From: an uncultured Clostridia bacterium
Lineage (GTDB): Bacteria; Bacillota; Clostridia; Christensenellales; UBA1242
Length of the DNA: 48,473 nt
Direction: 5' to 3'
Assembly (NCBI GenBank): GCA_944372335.1
Contig: CALVYQ010000010.1
Location: 1 to 48,473 of the forward strand
The notes below the pieces were generated by a model. The model searched no databases and was not told the DNA's origin. It saw only the letters and a program-made list of their open reading frames with translations. The position numbers and the translations under genes were made by a program. Shown piece by piece: positions 22,815-31,091 of the stretch; the first letter of the stretch is position 1; every line of letters starts with the position of its first letter.

Positions 22815-24296
22815 TTAAATTATTTGTAAACTCTTTTTAAAGGTCTTTTTAAAATCATTGGCAAGTTTCATACTTTGCATTATTTCAAAGGCAGGGTCAC
22901 TTTTCACTACAGTCTTCATTATGATAGAGTCACCAAGAATATCACATATAATATCTTGGATAACGCCCTTTCTTGAAGCATTTAGGTTAACTGCAAGTTT
23001 AACAAGCACCCCAAGTTTTCTTATAGCATCGACATCTTCATCTGACAATATCTCTTTATATTTCATTATCTCTGGAAGATTAAAGTTGTCTAAATCTTGA
23101 CATTGGCAAGCAAAACTTGCAATCAAGATATCCTTTTGAGAAGCTCCGACAATGCCAGAATTTAGTATCGCATAAAAGCCATGTTTTTCGTAGTTTTTAT
23201 AGTCGATAAACTTTCCAGCATCGAACATATAGGAAGCAATTTTAAGTGGCTTTACATAGTTTCTTGGAAGTTTATGCACCACTTTAAGTTGTTTAAAAAG
23301 GAGAATTGCCATATTATAAACATTATAATTTATTGATAGGCCTTCCTTTTTAAACTCATAATAGTTGTCTAAACTATTTAGCACTAAATCGCTGTATCTT
23401 TCGGTTGGAGAACCCACTAAATTTTCTAATACCTTACCTTCCATCTTGTCGGCATCTGTGACGGATAGTTCCTGCACTCCGAAAAAGTCAAAGATGGCAC
23501 TAATAATCGCAAGTCCACCTTGAAGGCTGTCACTTCCCTCAAACGAAAGTCCTTTGATTTTTTTCACCTTTTCAACATCAAGTTCGCCCGAAAAATTGAC
23601 AACTTTATCGACACCCTCTTTGGTTAGAGTGTAATTATTGTCAATATCAATAGGATATCTTAGAAGTTTTTTACTGATTTTAGATATATCTATAAACGGC
23701 ACACCAGCACCGACAAGTCCCTCTTCATCAAAATTGACAACAAACGGGCAACCCTTTAACTCCTTTTTGAAAAAGTTGACCATATCCTCTAATTTAGAAT
23801 ATTTATCAGTCAAATTGATGTAGCCATAAGGAACGACAAAGGAATCGGTGACATTACGCCTATTATATTTCAAAATATATGTGCTATAACCAGCAATATA
23901 GACGCAAGTTCCTTTTGAAAGGTCGATTTTACTATTTACCGCCTGATAAATATCACGAATTACCTCGTCATTGTTGGTGAGAGTGAAATTCATGCCCGTG
24001 TGAGTATATATTTCGTCTAAAAGGCCACGATAATTTCTTGCCTTAACGATGATGTTTGATGCAAATGCAATCATCTTGGAAACATTATACGTTTCAATTG
24101 TGTAACGATAAATGTTCAATATTTTGAGTATATCTGTTCTGGACTTTGGAGAAAAAAGGCAGTCTTTTGTGATATCATTTGTTAAATCATATTGATTGAT
24201 AACATCTTCAAGCACACGATAACGCCCTTGCCTACTCTGCACAATTTTAAGTTCCAATTTCCTTTCAGTAAGCTCAATAAATGCGATGTTTTCCAT
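22815..24296 (-). CDS. Ppx/GppA-like protein with altered active site
   Basis: A 493-residue protein with the domain plan of exopolyphosphatase/GppA: two ASKHA halves (about 1-300) and a C-terminal HD-like helical domain (about 310-480). The tail shows YMFDAGKFIDYKNYEKHGF and ILNSGIVGASQKDILI, which correspond to the L-H-x-G...NHSGLHRHS and NSDLPG region of Ppx. The first phosphate loop (normally DIGSNSVRL) is AFIELTERKLELK, and the second (DIGGGSTEL) is YIAGYSTYIL, so the nucleotide or phosphate loops are lost. The HD histidine is Phe. It starts the three-gene run after a ferredoxin gene, with GAGG before the ATG. Probably a binding or signalling relative rather than a polyphosphatase. Confidence 0.75.
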   Translation of the reverse strand: MENIAFIELTERKLELKIVQSRQGRYRVLEDVINQYDLTNDITKDCLFSPKSRTDILKILNIYRYTIETYNVSKMIAFASNIIVKARNYRGLLDEIYTHTGMNFTLTNNDEVIRDIYQAVNSKIDLSKGTCVYIAGYSTYILKYNRRNVTDSFVVPYGYINLTDKYSKLEDMVNFFKKELKGCPFVVNFDEEGLVGAGVPFIDISKISKKLLRYPIDIDNNYTLTKEGVDKVVNFSGELDVEKVKKIKGLSFEGSDSLQGGLAIISAIFDFFGVQELSVTDADKMEGKVLENLVGSPTERYSDLVLNSLDNYYEFKKEGLSINYNVYNMAILLFKQLKVVHKLPRNYVKPLKIASYMFDAGKFIDYKNYEKHGFYAILNSGIVGASQKDILIASFACQCQDLDNFNLPEIMKYKEILSDEDVDAIRKLGVLVKLAVNLNASRKGVIQDIICDILGDSIIMKTVVKSDPAFEIMQSMKLANDFKKTFKKSLQII

Positions 24297-24312
24297 ATTT
24301 ACCTCTTCTCAA

Positions 24313-24480
24313 TTAGTCAAGTTTAATGGCACTGACAGGACAGCTTGCTTCACAAGCACCACAATGAATGCACTTTGCCTTATCAATCTCTGCTTTGCCA
24401 TTTTTATCGAAGCTTATTGCTCCAACAGGACAAATAGCCACGCAAGTTCCGCACCCAATACATTTTTCTTTATTTACCAT
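24313..24480 (-). CDS. 2[4Fe-4S] bacterial ferredoxin
   Basis: A 55-residue clostridial-type ferredoxin with two complete cluster motifs: CIGCGTCVAICP and CIHCGACEASCP. It carries low-potential electrons for anaerobic redox enzymes in the cytoplasm. The ATG at 24480 is preceded by GGAGG. Its promoter has an inverted repeat in the spacer. The Ppx-like gene follows 16 bp after its stop, so the unit may be co-transcribed, although no redox enzyme is encoded in it. Confidence 0.95.
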   Translation of the reverse strand: MVNKEKCIGCGTCVAICPVGAISFDKNGKAEIDKAKCIHCGACEASCPVSAIKLD

Positions 24481-24508
24481 ATTCGCCTCCGTGTAAATCT
24501 ACTAGATA

Positions 24509-24537
24509 AATATATCACAAAAAAGTGATTTTGTCCA
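24509..24537 (-). promoter_or_regulatory. Ferredoxin promoter with inverted repeat in the spacer
   Basis: Minus strand TGGACA (24537-24532), 17-bp spacer, TATATT (24514-24509). Spanning the spacer and the edge of the -10 is ATCAC-N6-GTGAT (24529-24514), placed where a repressor would block polymerase. Confidence 0.6.
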
Positions 24538-24584
24538 CTATTTTTTTACAATAAGCCCTAAAAATATTTAATCAATGAATATTA

Positions 24585-24992
24585 TCATGAATTATCTTTC
24601 TTTGCCTTTTTCTCTTTTGTCTTGTTTTTATCCTTTTTAAATACCTTCATAATTTCAATAATCGCAAGAACGCATAAAAACACTCCAAAGACAATTTTTA
24701 GCACCTTTGAAGGCAAAATTGTCATACAAAAAGCACCGACAACAGAAAATATCATGCCGGAGATAATTATGTAACCTATATGTTTAGTCACTATAAAGCC
24801 ATTTCTATAGTGTATAAACATTGAAAACAACGCCATCACAAGAAAACTTATTAAGTTTATGCCTTGGCTTAATTTTTGGTCAAGATTTAAAAAGATGGTG
24901 AGAATCGGAATTAATAGCGTTCCTCCTCCCATTCCAAGCCCACCAAATACTCCTGAGATTATGCCCGCAAGCACATATAGAAAATAAATCAT
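24585..24992 (-). CDS. Half-length TauE/SafE permease (subunit A)
   Basis: A 135-residue membrane protein with four hydrophobic segments. It begins YFLYVLAGIISGVFGGLGMGGG, the TauE/SafE half-motif (GxxxGxxGxGGGxxxxP). It has a charged Lys-rich tail. Full TauE/SafE anion exporters have about 250 residues made of two such halves. The next gene upstream (25127-25543) encodes another half, separated by 134 bp. The two may form one heterodimeric transporter. Substrates in the family include sulfite, sulfoacetate and organic anions; none can be assigned here. The ATG has GGAGGTG. Confidence 0.85.
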   Translation of the reverse strand: MIYFLYVLAGIISGVFGGLGMGGGTLLIPILTIFLNLDQKLSQGINLISFLVMALFSMFIHYRNGFIVTKHIGYIIISGMIFSVVGAFCMTILPSKVLKIVFGVFLCVLAIIEIMKVFKKDKNKTKEKKAKKDNS

Positions 24993-25126
24993 GTCACCTC
25001 CTTAAATAAGAACATAGAATTCAAAGTTAATATATTGGAAGGAAAATTTTTCAATAAGACAGTCAATTAAAATAATATAAGAAATATTTTATCAAATAAT
25101 ATTTTATGAAAGCACATTTCTTCACT

Positions 25127-25543
25127 TTAGATGATTAGTCTTATTCCTCCTGCCAGCATGATGAGGGCAAAAATAACTCTAAGAGCCTTTGGTGGCAACA
25201 CTTTTAATATAAAAGAACCGATTATTCCGCCTAAAACTACGCCTGCCCCGACTGTGACAAGAGGTATTGTTTCAAGAGTGCCAGAAAGAAGATAAATTAT
25301 GGCACTTATGAAAGAAATTGGGAAAATAATGACAATTGCTGTCGCATGAGAATATTTACTCTCCAAATGAAGCACATTTTCAAGGAGAGGAACACAAATC
25401 ATTCCACCGCCTCCGCCAAAAAATCCGTTTAAGAAGCCAATTATTGCACCGCACACAATAAGCACACACGCCTCTTTGACCGATAACTTTTCCTCTTTTT
25501 CTTTACTAAAACTCTGCCTTTTTTCCAAAAAATTCGACATCAT
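25127..25543 (-). CDS. Half-length TauE/SafE permease (subunit B)
   Basis: A 138-residue protein with a charged N-terminus (about 1-22) and four hydrophobic segments. The diagnostic stretch is GAIIGFLNGFFGGGGGMICVP, and the C-terminal LPPKALRVIFALIMLAGG matches the other half's LPSKVLKIVFGVFLCVLA. It pairs with the gene at 24585-24992. Two ATGs (25543 and 25540) stand together without a ribosome site, and a TAATAT box ends 4 bases before the first, so this mRNA may be leaderless. The 25023-25126 gap holds no gene. Confidence 0.85.
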   Translation of the reverse strand: MMSNFLEKRQSFSKEKEEKLSVKEACVLIVCGAIIGFLNGFFGGGGGMICVPLLENVLHLESKYSHATAIVIIFPISFISAIIYLLSGTLETIPLVTVGAGVVLGGIIGSFILKVLPPKALRVIFALIMLAGGIRLII

Positions 25544-25575
25544 ACTTATATTATTGATATTTTTTAAAAAAATAT

Positions 25576-25604
25576 TTGATTTTATAGAATAAATGTATTA
25601 TAAT
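25576..25604 (+). promoter_or_regulatory. Promoter of the large surface protein gene
   Basis: TTGATT (25576-25581), 17-bp spacer, TATAAT (25599-25604), 31 bp before the ATG, with AGGTGG as the ribosome site. Confidence 0.8.
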
Positions 25605-25635
25605 ATGGTAGTTAAACTATTTTTACAGGTGGTGT

Positions 25636-28600
25636 ATGAAAAAACTTAAAGTAATCAATTTGAAATTTTGCTTAATTATTTTGGCTTTAATTATGCCTAT
25701 CGCAGTGACCGGAATTGTCGCAACTTTTTTTAGAGACTATGCTCTTGGAGAAACAAGCTATCTAAAAAATTATGTTGAAGAGGTAAATGTCACAAACAAC
25801 AATTTTAATAGTAGCACAATAAACTCAATCAGTGAAAGCCCTTCTGGCTGGTCAAAGATATTAAATAACTCTGATGCAACCGCAGGAATAATAAATGTTG
25901 GCTCTAACTTTGAAAACTACAAAAACTCAACCTATCGTCTATCTGTCAATCCAAGCAGTAAATCAGAAGATAGTCAGATTTTGATGATAAACAGCAAACT
26001 GAACATCAATCAAAGAAATGTAGCAAGAGAGGGCTTTAAATCTAACACGATTTCTCTCGATGCAAATTCTTACTACTCTTTCCAAGTTAGCTATAAAAGT
26101 GACACAAACTATTCTGAAGATAGAACCTACGTCTATAGAGGTGAAGTTGATAGAAATGTTAATGTGACCTCTGATAGATATAGAGCAGTTGAATTTGGTG
26201 ATGATAGCTATGTTCAAATAACCTATCTCACCTCTTCATATTATGTTAACAAAAACTTAGTAAGTGCAGGATCACTTCAAAACGCTTTCACAACAAATAA
26301 GTCTTTCTATGTTGATAACTCATATATTGGATATAACTTCAAAGAAAGCGAAGAAAGCGAAAATCTGACGATATATTCAAAGATAGAAGATCTTGCATCA
26401 ATAACAATATTAGATGGCACAACACTTTATGATGATGACACAGATGATTCAACTTCAACAACACAACCTGGTGATATAACACTTGATTTAGAAGATGTTG
26501 AGTTTAATGACGGCGATTACCTCTTTGTCAACATTAATGGTAGAGAACATTATGTTAGAAAGAGTGACGTTAACTTCACATTTAATGCTGGTACAGAATA
26601 CTTTAATTCTACAATCAACTTTACTCCTAACACATCCAACCAAAATTCAGGAACATATAGCGTCAGCGAAGGAACTTCATATTACTCACAAAACACAGTC
26701 TATGACAGCCTTGACGAATATGGCGTAGGCTCAATCTACTTAAAGGGCTTAACTGATGTAAACGGTGAAGAAATCAAGCTTAAATATGAAAAGGTAACCT
26801 CCACAGAATGGACAACTTTCTACTTCTTCATAGCGACCGGAAGTGAGGCACAAGAAGTTTCTCTTGAACTTTGGCTTGGCGGAGAAAATGCAAGTAGCAC
26901 AGGCGTTGTTTTCTTTGATGAAGTTCTTGTGAATAAATATAGTGAAAATCTTTTCTATGAAAAATATCAAGAATACAAAGATAAATATTATAATCAAACT
27001 AATGAAGTAAACGGAAGCACCACAAAAGTTCCTGTCACACAATTTTTAACACTAAAAAATGATAATTCGCTTGATATTGATGCTAACCTTAACTTTGAAG
27101 ACGATTTTGGAACTGATGGCCTTGGTGGTTGGACTAAGAGTGGTGATGGTAATGCAAGAGTTCTCTCTCTTGACACACTAACAGGCTTTGAAACAACAAC
27201 CGGTTATGACTTCGTTGGCTCTAATCTTGGTGTTGATGTTGTTGTTGACGAATATGGCAACATTGAAATTAAAAACAACAGACAAGCTATGGCTCTTTGG
27301 GCAAACAATAACTATGTGGAAGTTAAATCAAAAGATATTGATATAAAAACACACAAAATCTATAAAGTTACTGCAACCTATAAAATATCCGAGATTACAG
27401 GAACGGCATATTTAAGAATTCAAGAAAACGAAAACATATTTAAAGAGATACCTCTTTTAAATGAAAATAACTACACCTTAGCAAGCGGAAACACATCTGC
27501 AACAGCAAATGCCGACAATAACTTTACAAATGATTATGGCACATTGACAATTTACATCAAAGGCTCAGAACTTTACAACTCATCAGTCAACATCATTTTA
27601 GGACTTGGGTCAAGTGATGAAGTGGCAACAGGTTGCGTAGTATTTGATGATATAACTGTTGAAGAGATAGGATATTCAGAATTTTCTACCGCACAAGAAG
27701 ACAGTGCTTCCATCGTTACAATACACGAAAACACAGCGGAACAATCTATTGCAAATGGAAACTTCAATTCAACACAAGACGAAGATGGTAGCTATCCACT
27801 CTCCCCTAGTGATTGGACAATTGAAAGTGGTGACGGATTGACCTTTGGTGGGGTTATCAACACAAAGGCAAGTGAATATAACTCATATTTCGACCTTTAT
27901 AGAGAAAATCTTGACTTAGGAAATGACAATAAATATCTATGGGCAGTTGTTGGCAATCCACTTGCTCCAAACAACTCAAACGAATACTACAACAACATTT
28001 TAATGCTTAACAATCACTCAGCAAACTACCAAACTTTAACAAGTCCAACTTTCACACTTGAAGCTAATTCTTACTACAACCTAACTTTTAACTATAAGAC
28101 GCTTTCCACAAACGAAAATAAACCAGCAAGCTTTAATGTAAGCGTATTTAATGAAGATGGCGTGCTTCTATATGAAGAAGAAAACGTGACAAGTGATAGA
28201 TGGCAGACTTATGAAATCTATTTTGAAACTTTCTTTGGCTCAGAGAATGTATATATTCAAATAGATTTTGGTACAAGTGAAAATTTAATGTCTGGATATG
28301 CATATTTTGATAACTTTGAACTTGCTTCAATGGAAGCAGAAGCATATGACGAAATTAGAGATACAAACAAAAATATCGTTGATATGACCGACTATTATAT
28401 GCACCTCCCAACAAATAATGTAACAAACGAATTACGTGAGTTCTCTTCTGGTGCTTACACAACGTCTGGATATGACGATGAAAAGGAAGGCGGAATTGTA
28501 AATGCATCTTACTTTGACAATGATTCCATCTTTAGAATAGATACAGAAGAGGAAGACGCCCGTGTATTTGTGCTTAAAACAAAATCTAACACAACCTACA

Positions 28601-29595
28601 CCATCGACAGTATTTTCACTTTCGATTTGACAAGCGGAAATTACTACACTATTAGCTTTAAACTTAAAACTAACTTTGCGTACCTTAGCTCCTCCCAAGA
28701 TATCGACCTTGACGAGTATAACTATGGCGGAATTGTCGGACTTTCTGGATTTGACTACATGACAAATCTTGTGTCAAATGACGAATATGCAGAATACACC
28801 CTATATATCCACTGCACAGAAGATACATCATCAACCTTACATTTAGGACTACAAAGTGATGACTTCTACACAACAGGAACAATGGTTCTTTATGATTTAA
28901 GCTTCACAGAGATTGCTTCTGACGAAGATAATGCAAGTGCAGACTATGACAGTGCAATGGATACGATGAACGAGAGTAGCTATGATATCAACACTGACCG
29001 TGTTTATGCAACATCGACATCTACTGAAGATGACAGCACTGACCAAGACACCGATTCTAGCGAAGAGGATACAACCGAAAATAATGATGATTTCACTTGG
29101 CTTCTTCTCATCGCCTCCCTCATAACAGGGCTTGCAATAATAATTGCTATCGTTGGATACTTCATGAGAAAGATTAAGATTAAGAAGATTGAAACTAAGC
29201 GTAAAGAAACTTATGACAGAAAAGGAACTATCCACAGAGATATCGTAAGAAAAGAAGCTGAAGAAGAGAGAAACAAAGAAGTAAGAGAACTTGAGGCAAA
29301 TATCCAAAAATTTGAGGCTGAACTCGAAACTCTTGAAAAAGAGCATAAAGAAAAGGTTGTAAAACTTAGAGAGGAAGATAAGTCAGAAATCTCAAAAGCA
29401 ACCGAAAAAGAATTTAAACTCTTTGCTCAAAAGCGTTCAGTTATAAGTGAAAAGATAGATGTCCTTAAACATCAACTTGAAAACATCAAATCACCTGAGC
29501 ATCTATTATCACTTGAAAGAAAGAAATATCTCGAAGCAGAGAATAAACAAAAAGCTCTCAATAAAAAAGATAAAAAGTCTAAAAAAGACAATTAA
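25636..29595 (+). CDS. Giant surface protein with jelly-roll repeats and cytoplasmic coiled coil
   Basis: A 1319-residue single-pass protein. It has a hydrophobic N-terminus (about 11-31), then a long Asn/Ser/Thr/Tyr-rich outer part containing several repeats of a carbohydrate-binding-module-like jelly roll. Recurrent edges are SYYNLTFNYKT, WQTYEIYFET, TEWTTFYFFIA, and endings such as GVVFFDEV, GCVVFDDITVEE and GYAYFDNFEL. An Asp/Ser/Thr-rich stretch precedes one strong TM (about 1153-1177, WLLLIASLITGLAIIIAIVG). The last about 142 residues are cytoplasmic and highly charged, with heptad-like Glu/Lys coiled coil. There is no LPxTG. The role is unknown; the shape suggests an outside ligand coupled to an inside scaffold. 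It is flanked by a strong promoter and terminator. Confidence 0.8.
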   Translation: MKKLKVINLKFCLIILALIMPIAVTGIVATFFRDYALGETSYLKNYVEEVNVTNNNFNSSTINSISESPSGWSKILNNSDATAGIINVGSNFENYKNSTYRLSVNPSSKSEDSQILMINSKLNINQRNVAREGFKSNTISLDANSYYSFQVSYKSDTNYSEDRTYVYRGEVDRNVNVTSDRYRAVEFGDDSYVQITYLTSSYYVNKNLVSAGSLQNAFTTNKSFYVDNSYIGYNFKESEESENLTIYSKIEDLASITILDGTTLYDDDTDDSTSTTQPGDITLDLEDVEFNDGDYLFVNINGREHYVRKSDVNFTFNAGTEYFNSTINFTPNTSNQNSGTYSVSEGTSYYSQNTVYDSLDEYGVGSIYLKGLTDVNGEEIKLKYEKVTSTEWTTFYFFIATGSEAQEVSLELWLGGENASSTGVVFFDEVLVNKYSENLFYEKYQEYKDKYYNQTNEVNGSTTKVPVTQFLTLKNDNSLDIDANLNFEDDFGTDGLGGWTKSGDGNARVLSLDTLTGFETTTGYDFVGSNLGVDVVVDEYGNIEIKNNRQAMALWANNNYVEVKSKDIDIKTHKIYKVTATYKISEITGTAYLRIQENENIFKEIPLLNENNYTLASGNTSATANADNNFTNDYGTLTIYIKGSELYNSSVNIILGLGSSDEVATGCVVFDDITVEEIGYSEFSTAQEDSASIVTIHENTAEQSIANGNFNSTQDEDGSYPLSPSDWTIESGDGLTFGGVINTKASEYNSYFDLYRENLDLGNDNKYLWAVVGNPLAPNNSNEYYNNILMLNNHSANYQTLTSPTFTLEANSYYNLTFNYKTLSTNENKPASFNVSVFNEDGVLLYEEENVTSDRWQTYEIYFETFFGSENVYIQIDFGTSENLMSGYAYFDNFELASMEAEAYDEIRDTNKNIVDMTDYYMHLPTNNVTNELREFSSGAYTTSGYDDEKEGGIVNASYFDNDSIFRIDTEEEDARVFVLKTKSNTTYTIDSIFTFDLTSGNYYTISFKLKTNFAYLSSSQDIDLDEYNYGGIVGLSGFDYMTNLVSNDEYAEYTLYIHCTEDTSSTLHLGLQSDDFYTTGTMVLYDLSFTEIASDEDNASADYDSAMDTMNESSYDINTDRVYATSTSTEDDSTDQDTDSSEEDTTENNDDFTWLLLIASLITGLAIIIAIVGYFMRKIKIKKIETKRKETYDRKGTIHRDIVRKEAEEERNKEVRELEANIQKFEAELETLEKEHKEKVVKLREEDKSEISKATEKEFKLFAQKRSVISEKIDVLKHQLENIKSPEHLLSLERKKYLEAENKQKALNKKDKKSKKDN

Positions 29596-29601
29596 AAAAT
29601 A

Positions 29602-29649
29602 AAAAAATTAGTTTTAAATAACCCAAAAGGTTAAAAAAACTAATTTTTT
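29602..29649 (+). terminator. Intrinsic terminator of the surface protein gene
   Basis: A 14-base arm AAAAAATTAGTTTT (29602-29615) pairs with AAAACTAATTTTTT (29636-29649). An inner AACC/GGTT pair sits in the loop, and a T/A-rich tract follows. Confidence 0.8.
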
Positions 29650-29705
29650 ATTATAAACATTTTGAAAAAATGCGAAAAATGTTATAATAAATTGAGGAAT
29701 AAAAA

Positions 29706-30331
29706 ATGGCAAAATATTATGTAGATTATGACTACTTTAATTTAGAAAATACAAAAGACTTATATATTATAAGCCACTTCAAAACCTTCCAACAAAGCAA
29801 TCCTTCAACCTGTGCGGCATGCTGTGCTTTAATGGTGCTGAAGCATTTAAATATATGGAAGAAAGAATTTAATAGGGCTGATGAGTTGAAAGTGGCAGAA
29901 AAGATGCACTGTCGTCCCTTTCCACTTGGAACTGATTTGAAGGATTTGGTTAATTTCCTAAAGCCTATTGCAAATAAAAACAACTACACCCTTATAAGCA
30001 GTATAGAATATAAAAGAATAAAGACGGGCTATGTTTTTCAACCTTTAAAAGATTTAAAAAATTTGTAATAGATATGCTAAAAAATTCTTGTCCAATAATT
30101 GTGGAAAATGTCGATTACGGCGGACACTATAAAGTGATAATCGGCTATGACTGTGTGAACGACAATTACGAGAATGATATGCTGATTTTTGCTGACCCTT
30201 CTGATTTTAATGACAATAATAGAGACGGTTATTCAATCTTCCCAGCAGAAAGATTTTTCTATATGTGGTTCGACAATCACTGTCTATCAGAGAAAGATAG
30301 ACTTCAACCATTTATTACTTTAATAAAATAA
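29706..30331 (+). pseudogene. C39-like cysteine peptidase, split by a -1 frameshift
   Basis: Two frames together make one papain-like C39_2-type protein of about 208 residues. The first (29706-30068) carries QSNPSTCAACCALMVLKHL, the expected catalytic Cys helix. The second frame carries IIVENVDYGGHYKVIIGYD and LIFADPSD, the catalytic His and Asp strands. The break is at 30056-30062, A AAA AAT, just before TAA TAG. Reading one base back gives LKN-FVIDMLKNSCP with no gap. The ATG at 30074 has no ribosome site, so independent translation of the second part is unlikely. It is either a homopolymer indel (mutation or sequencing) or programmed -1 frameshifting at a slippery heptamer. Confidence 0.7.
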
Positions 30332-30358
30332 AAAAGCACATCTATTGTGCTTTTTTTA
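30328..30358. terminator. Bidirectional terminator between convergent genes
   Basis: Stem AAAAAGCACA (30331-30340) with TGTGCTTTTT (30346-30355), loop TCTAT, T-tract on both strands. It serves the C39-like gene on plus and the small membrane gene on minus. Confidence 0.85.
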
Positions 30359-30583
30359 TTAGCAATTGATAAGACGCCAAATTTGACCATTTATTATCAT
30401 CATAACAAGATCTACGATCCAGATGATGTTCCAGCCAAGAATAATTCTAACAAGTGCAGCTACAATCTTTCCTTCTGCAATTCTTGTTACAAAACCCAAG
30501 ATGAATGATGTAACAGGAATGATTGCAAGAATGATGCTTAGAACTCTATTCCAGCCAAAATAGTCTTTTCCATACTTTGCCAT
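30359..30583 (-). CDS. Small two-TM membrane protein
   Basis: A 74-residue protein with two hydrophobic segments (about 13-33 and 40-62) and a conserved-looking end, NGQIWRLINC. I place the start at ATG 30583 because GGGAGGGG lies 6-8 bases upstream; a start seven codons earlier would contain that site. Similar short proteins ending in IWRLxNC are common in gut Bacillota, but I know no function. It stands alone between its convergent terminator and an AT-rich gap (30584-30698). Confidence 0.7.
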   Translation of the reverse strand: MAKYGKDYFGWNRVLSIILAIIPVTSFILGFVTRIAEGKIVAALVRIILGWNIIWIVDLVMMIINGQIWRLINC

Positions 30584-30698
30584 ATTATCCCCTCCCTTAT
30601 TCATATAATACTACATTTAGACAAAATAATCTAGCAATTTAATAAAATAATTAAAATTTTTTAATTGACATTAAATGAGAAAACTTAGGCTCCTTGTT

Positions 30699-31043
30699 TT
30701 ATTTATTTTCGCTTATTTCCTTATCTTTCTTAACCAGAACCATTATAATAAGCACTGCATAAACTATGATTTTTGCTATTGCAACTATTCCTGTGATTAT
30801 AGAATAGACATCGTAAGCCGTTGAACTATAATAGCCACCAAAAAAGTTACCAAAGTGATTATAGATTAAAAGCACAGCACTTATTGCGGTAAAGATTAAG
30901 GTAACTATAAGTGTCAGCTTGGCTGTCTTTTTTAGCTCTTCACTGTCACTCTTTATAAAAACATATCCTCCGACAATGGCAAAAGCTATGAAACTTAAAT
31001 ATCCGCTCAAAAGAATGAACACCTTTTTTAATTTTTCGTTCAT
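30699..31043 (-). CDS. Three-TM membrane protein of unknown function
   Basis: A 114-residue protein with hydrophobic segments at about 8-30, 41-62 and 82-104, and a charged tail. There are no motifs I recognise; the glycine- and tyrosine-rich loop FGGYYSSTAYDVYS lies between TM2 and TM3. The ATG at 31043 has GGAGATATT upstream. It lies downstream of the aldehyde dehydrogenase gene on the opposite side of a 48-bp gap, so it may or may not be co-transcribed with it. Confidence 0.65.
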   Translation of the reverse strand: MNEKLKKVFILLSGYLSFIAFAIVGGYVFIKSDSEELKKTAKLTLIVTLIFTAISAVLLIYNHFGNFFGGYYSSTAYDVYSIITGIVAIAKIIVYAVLIIMVLVKKDKEISENK

Positions 31044-31091
31044 AATATCTCCTTTACTTATTTATCTTATATGTCAAAACTCAGAATTTTG

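Noticed and set aside
28897-29346. A 149-codon minus-strand frame opposite the coiled-coil tail of the surface protein
   Set aside because: Phe/Ser-rich shadow of Lys/Glu codons; no start signal.
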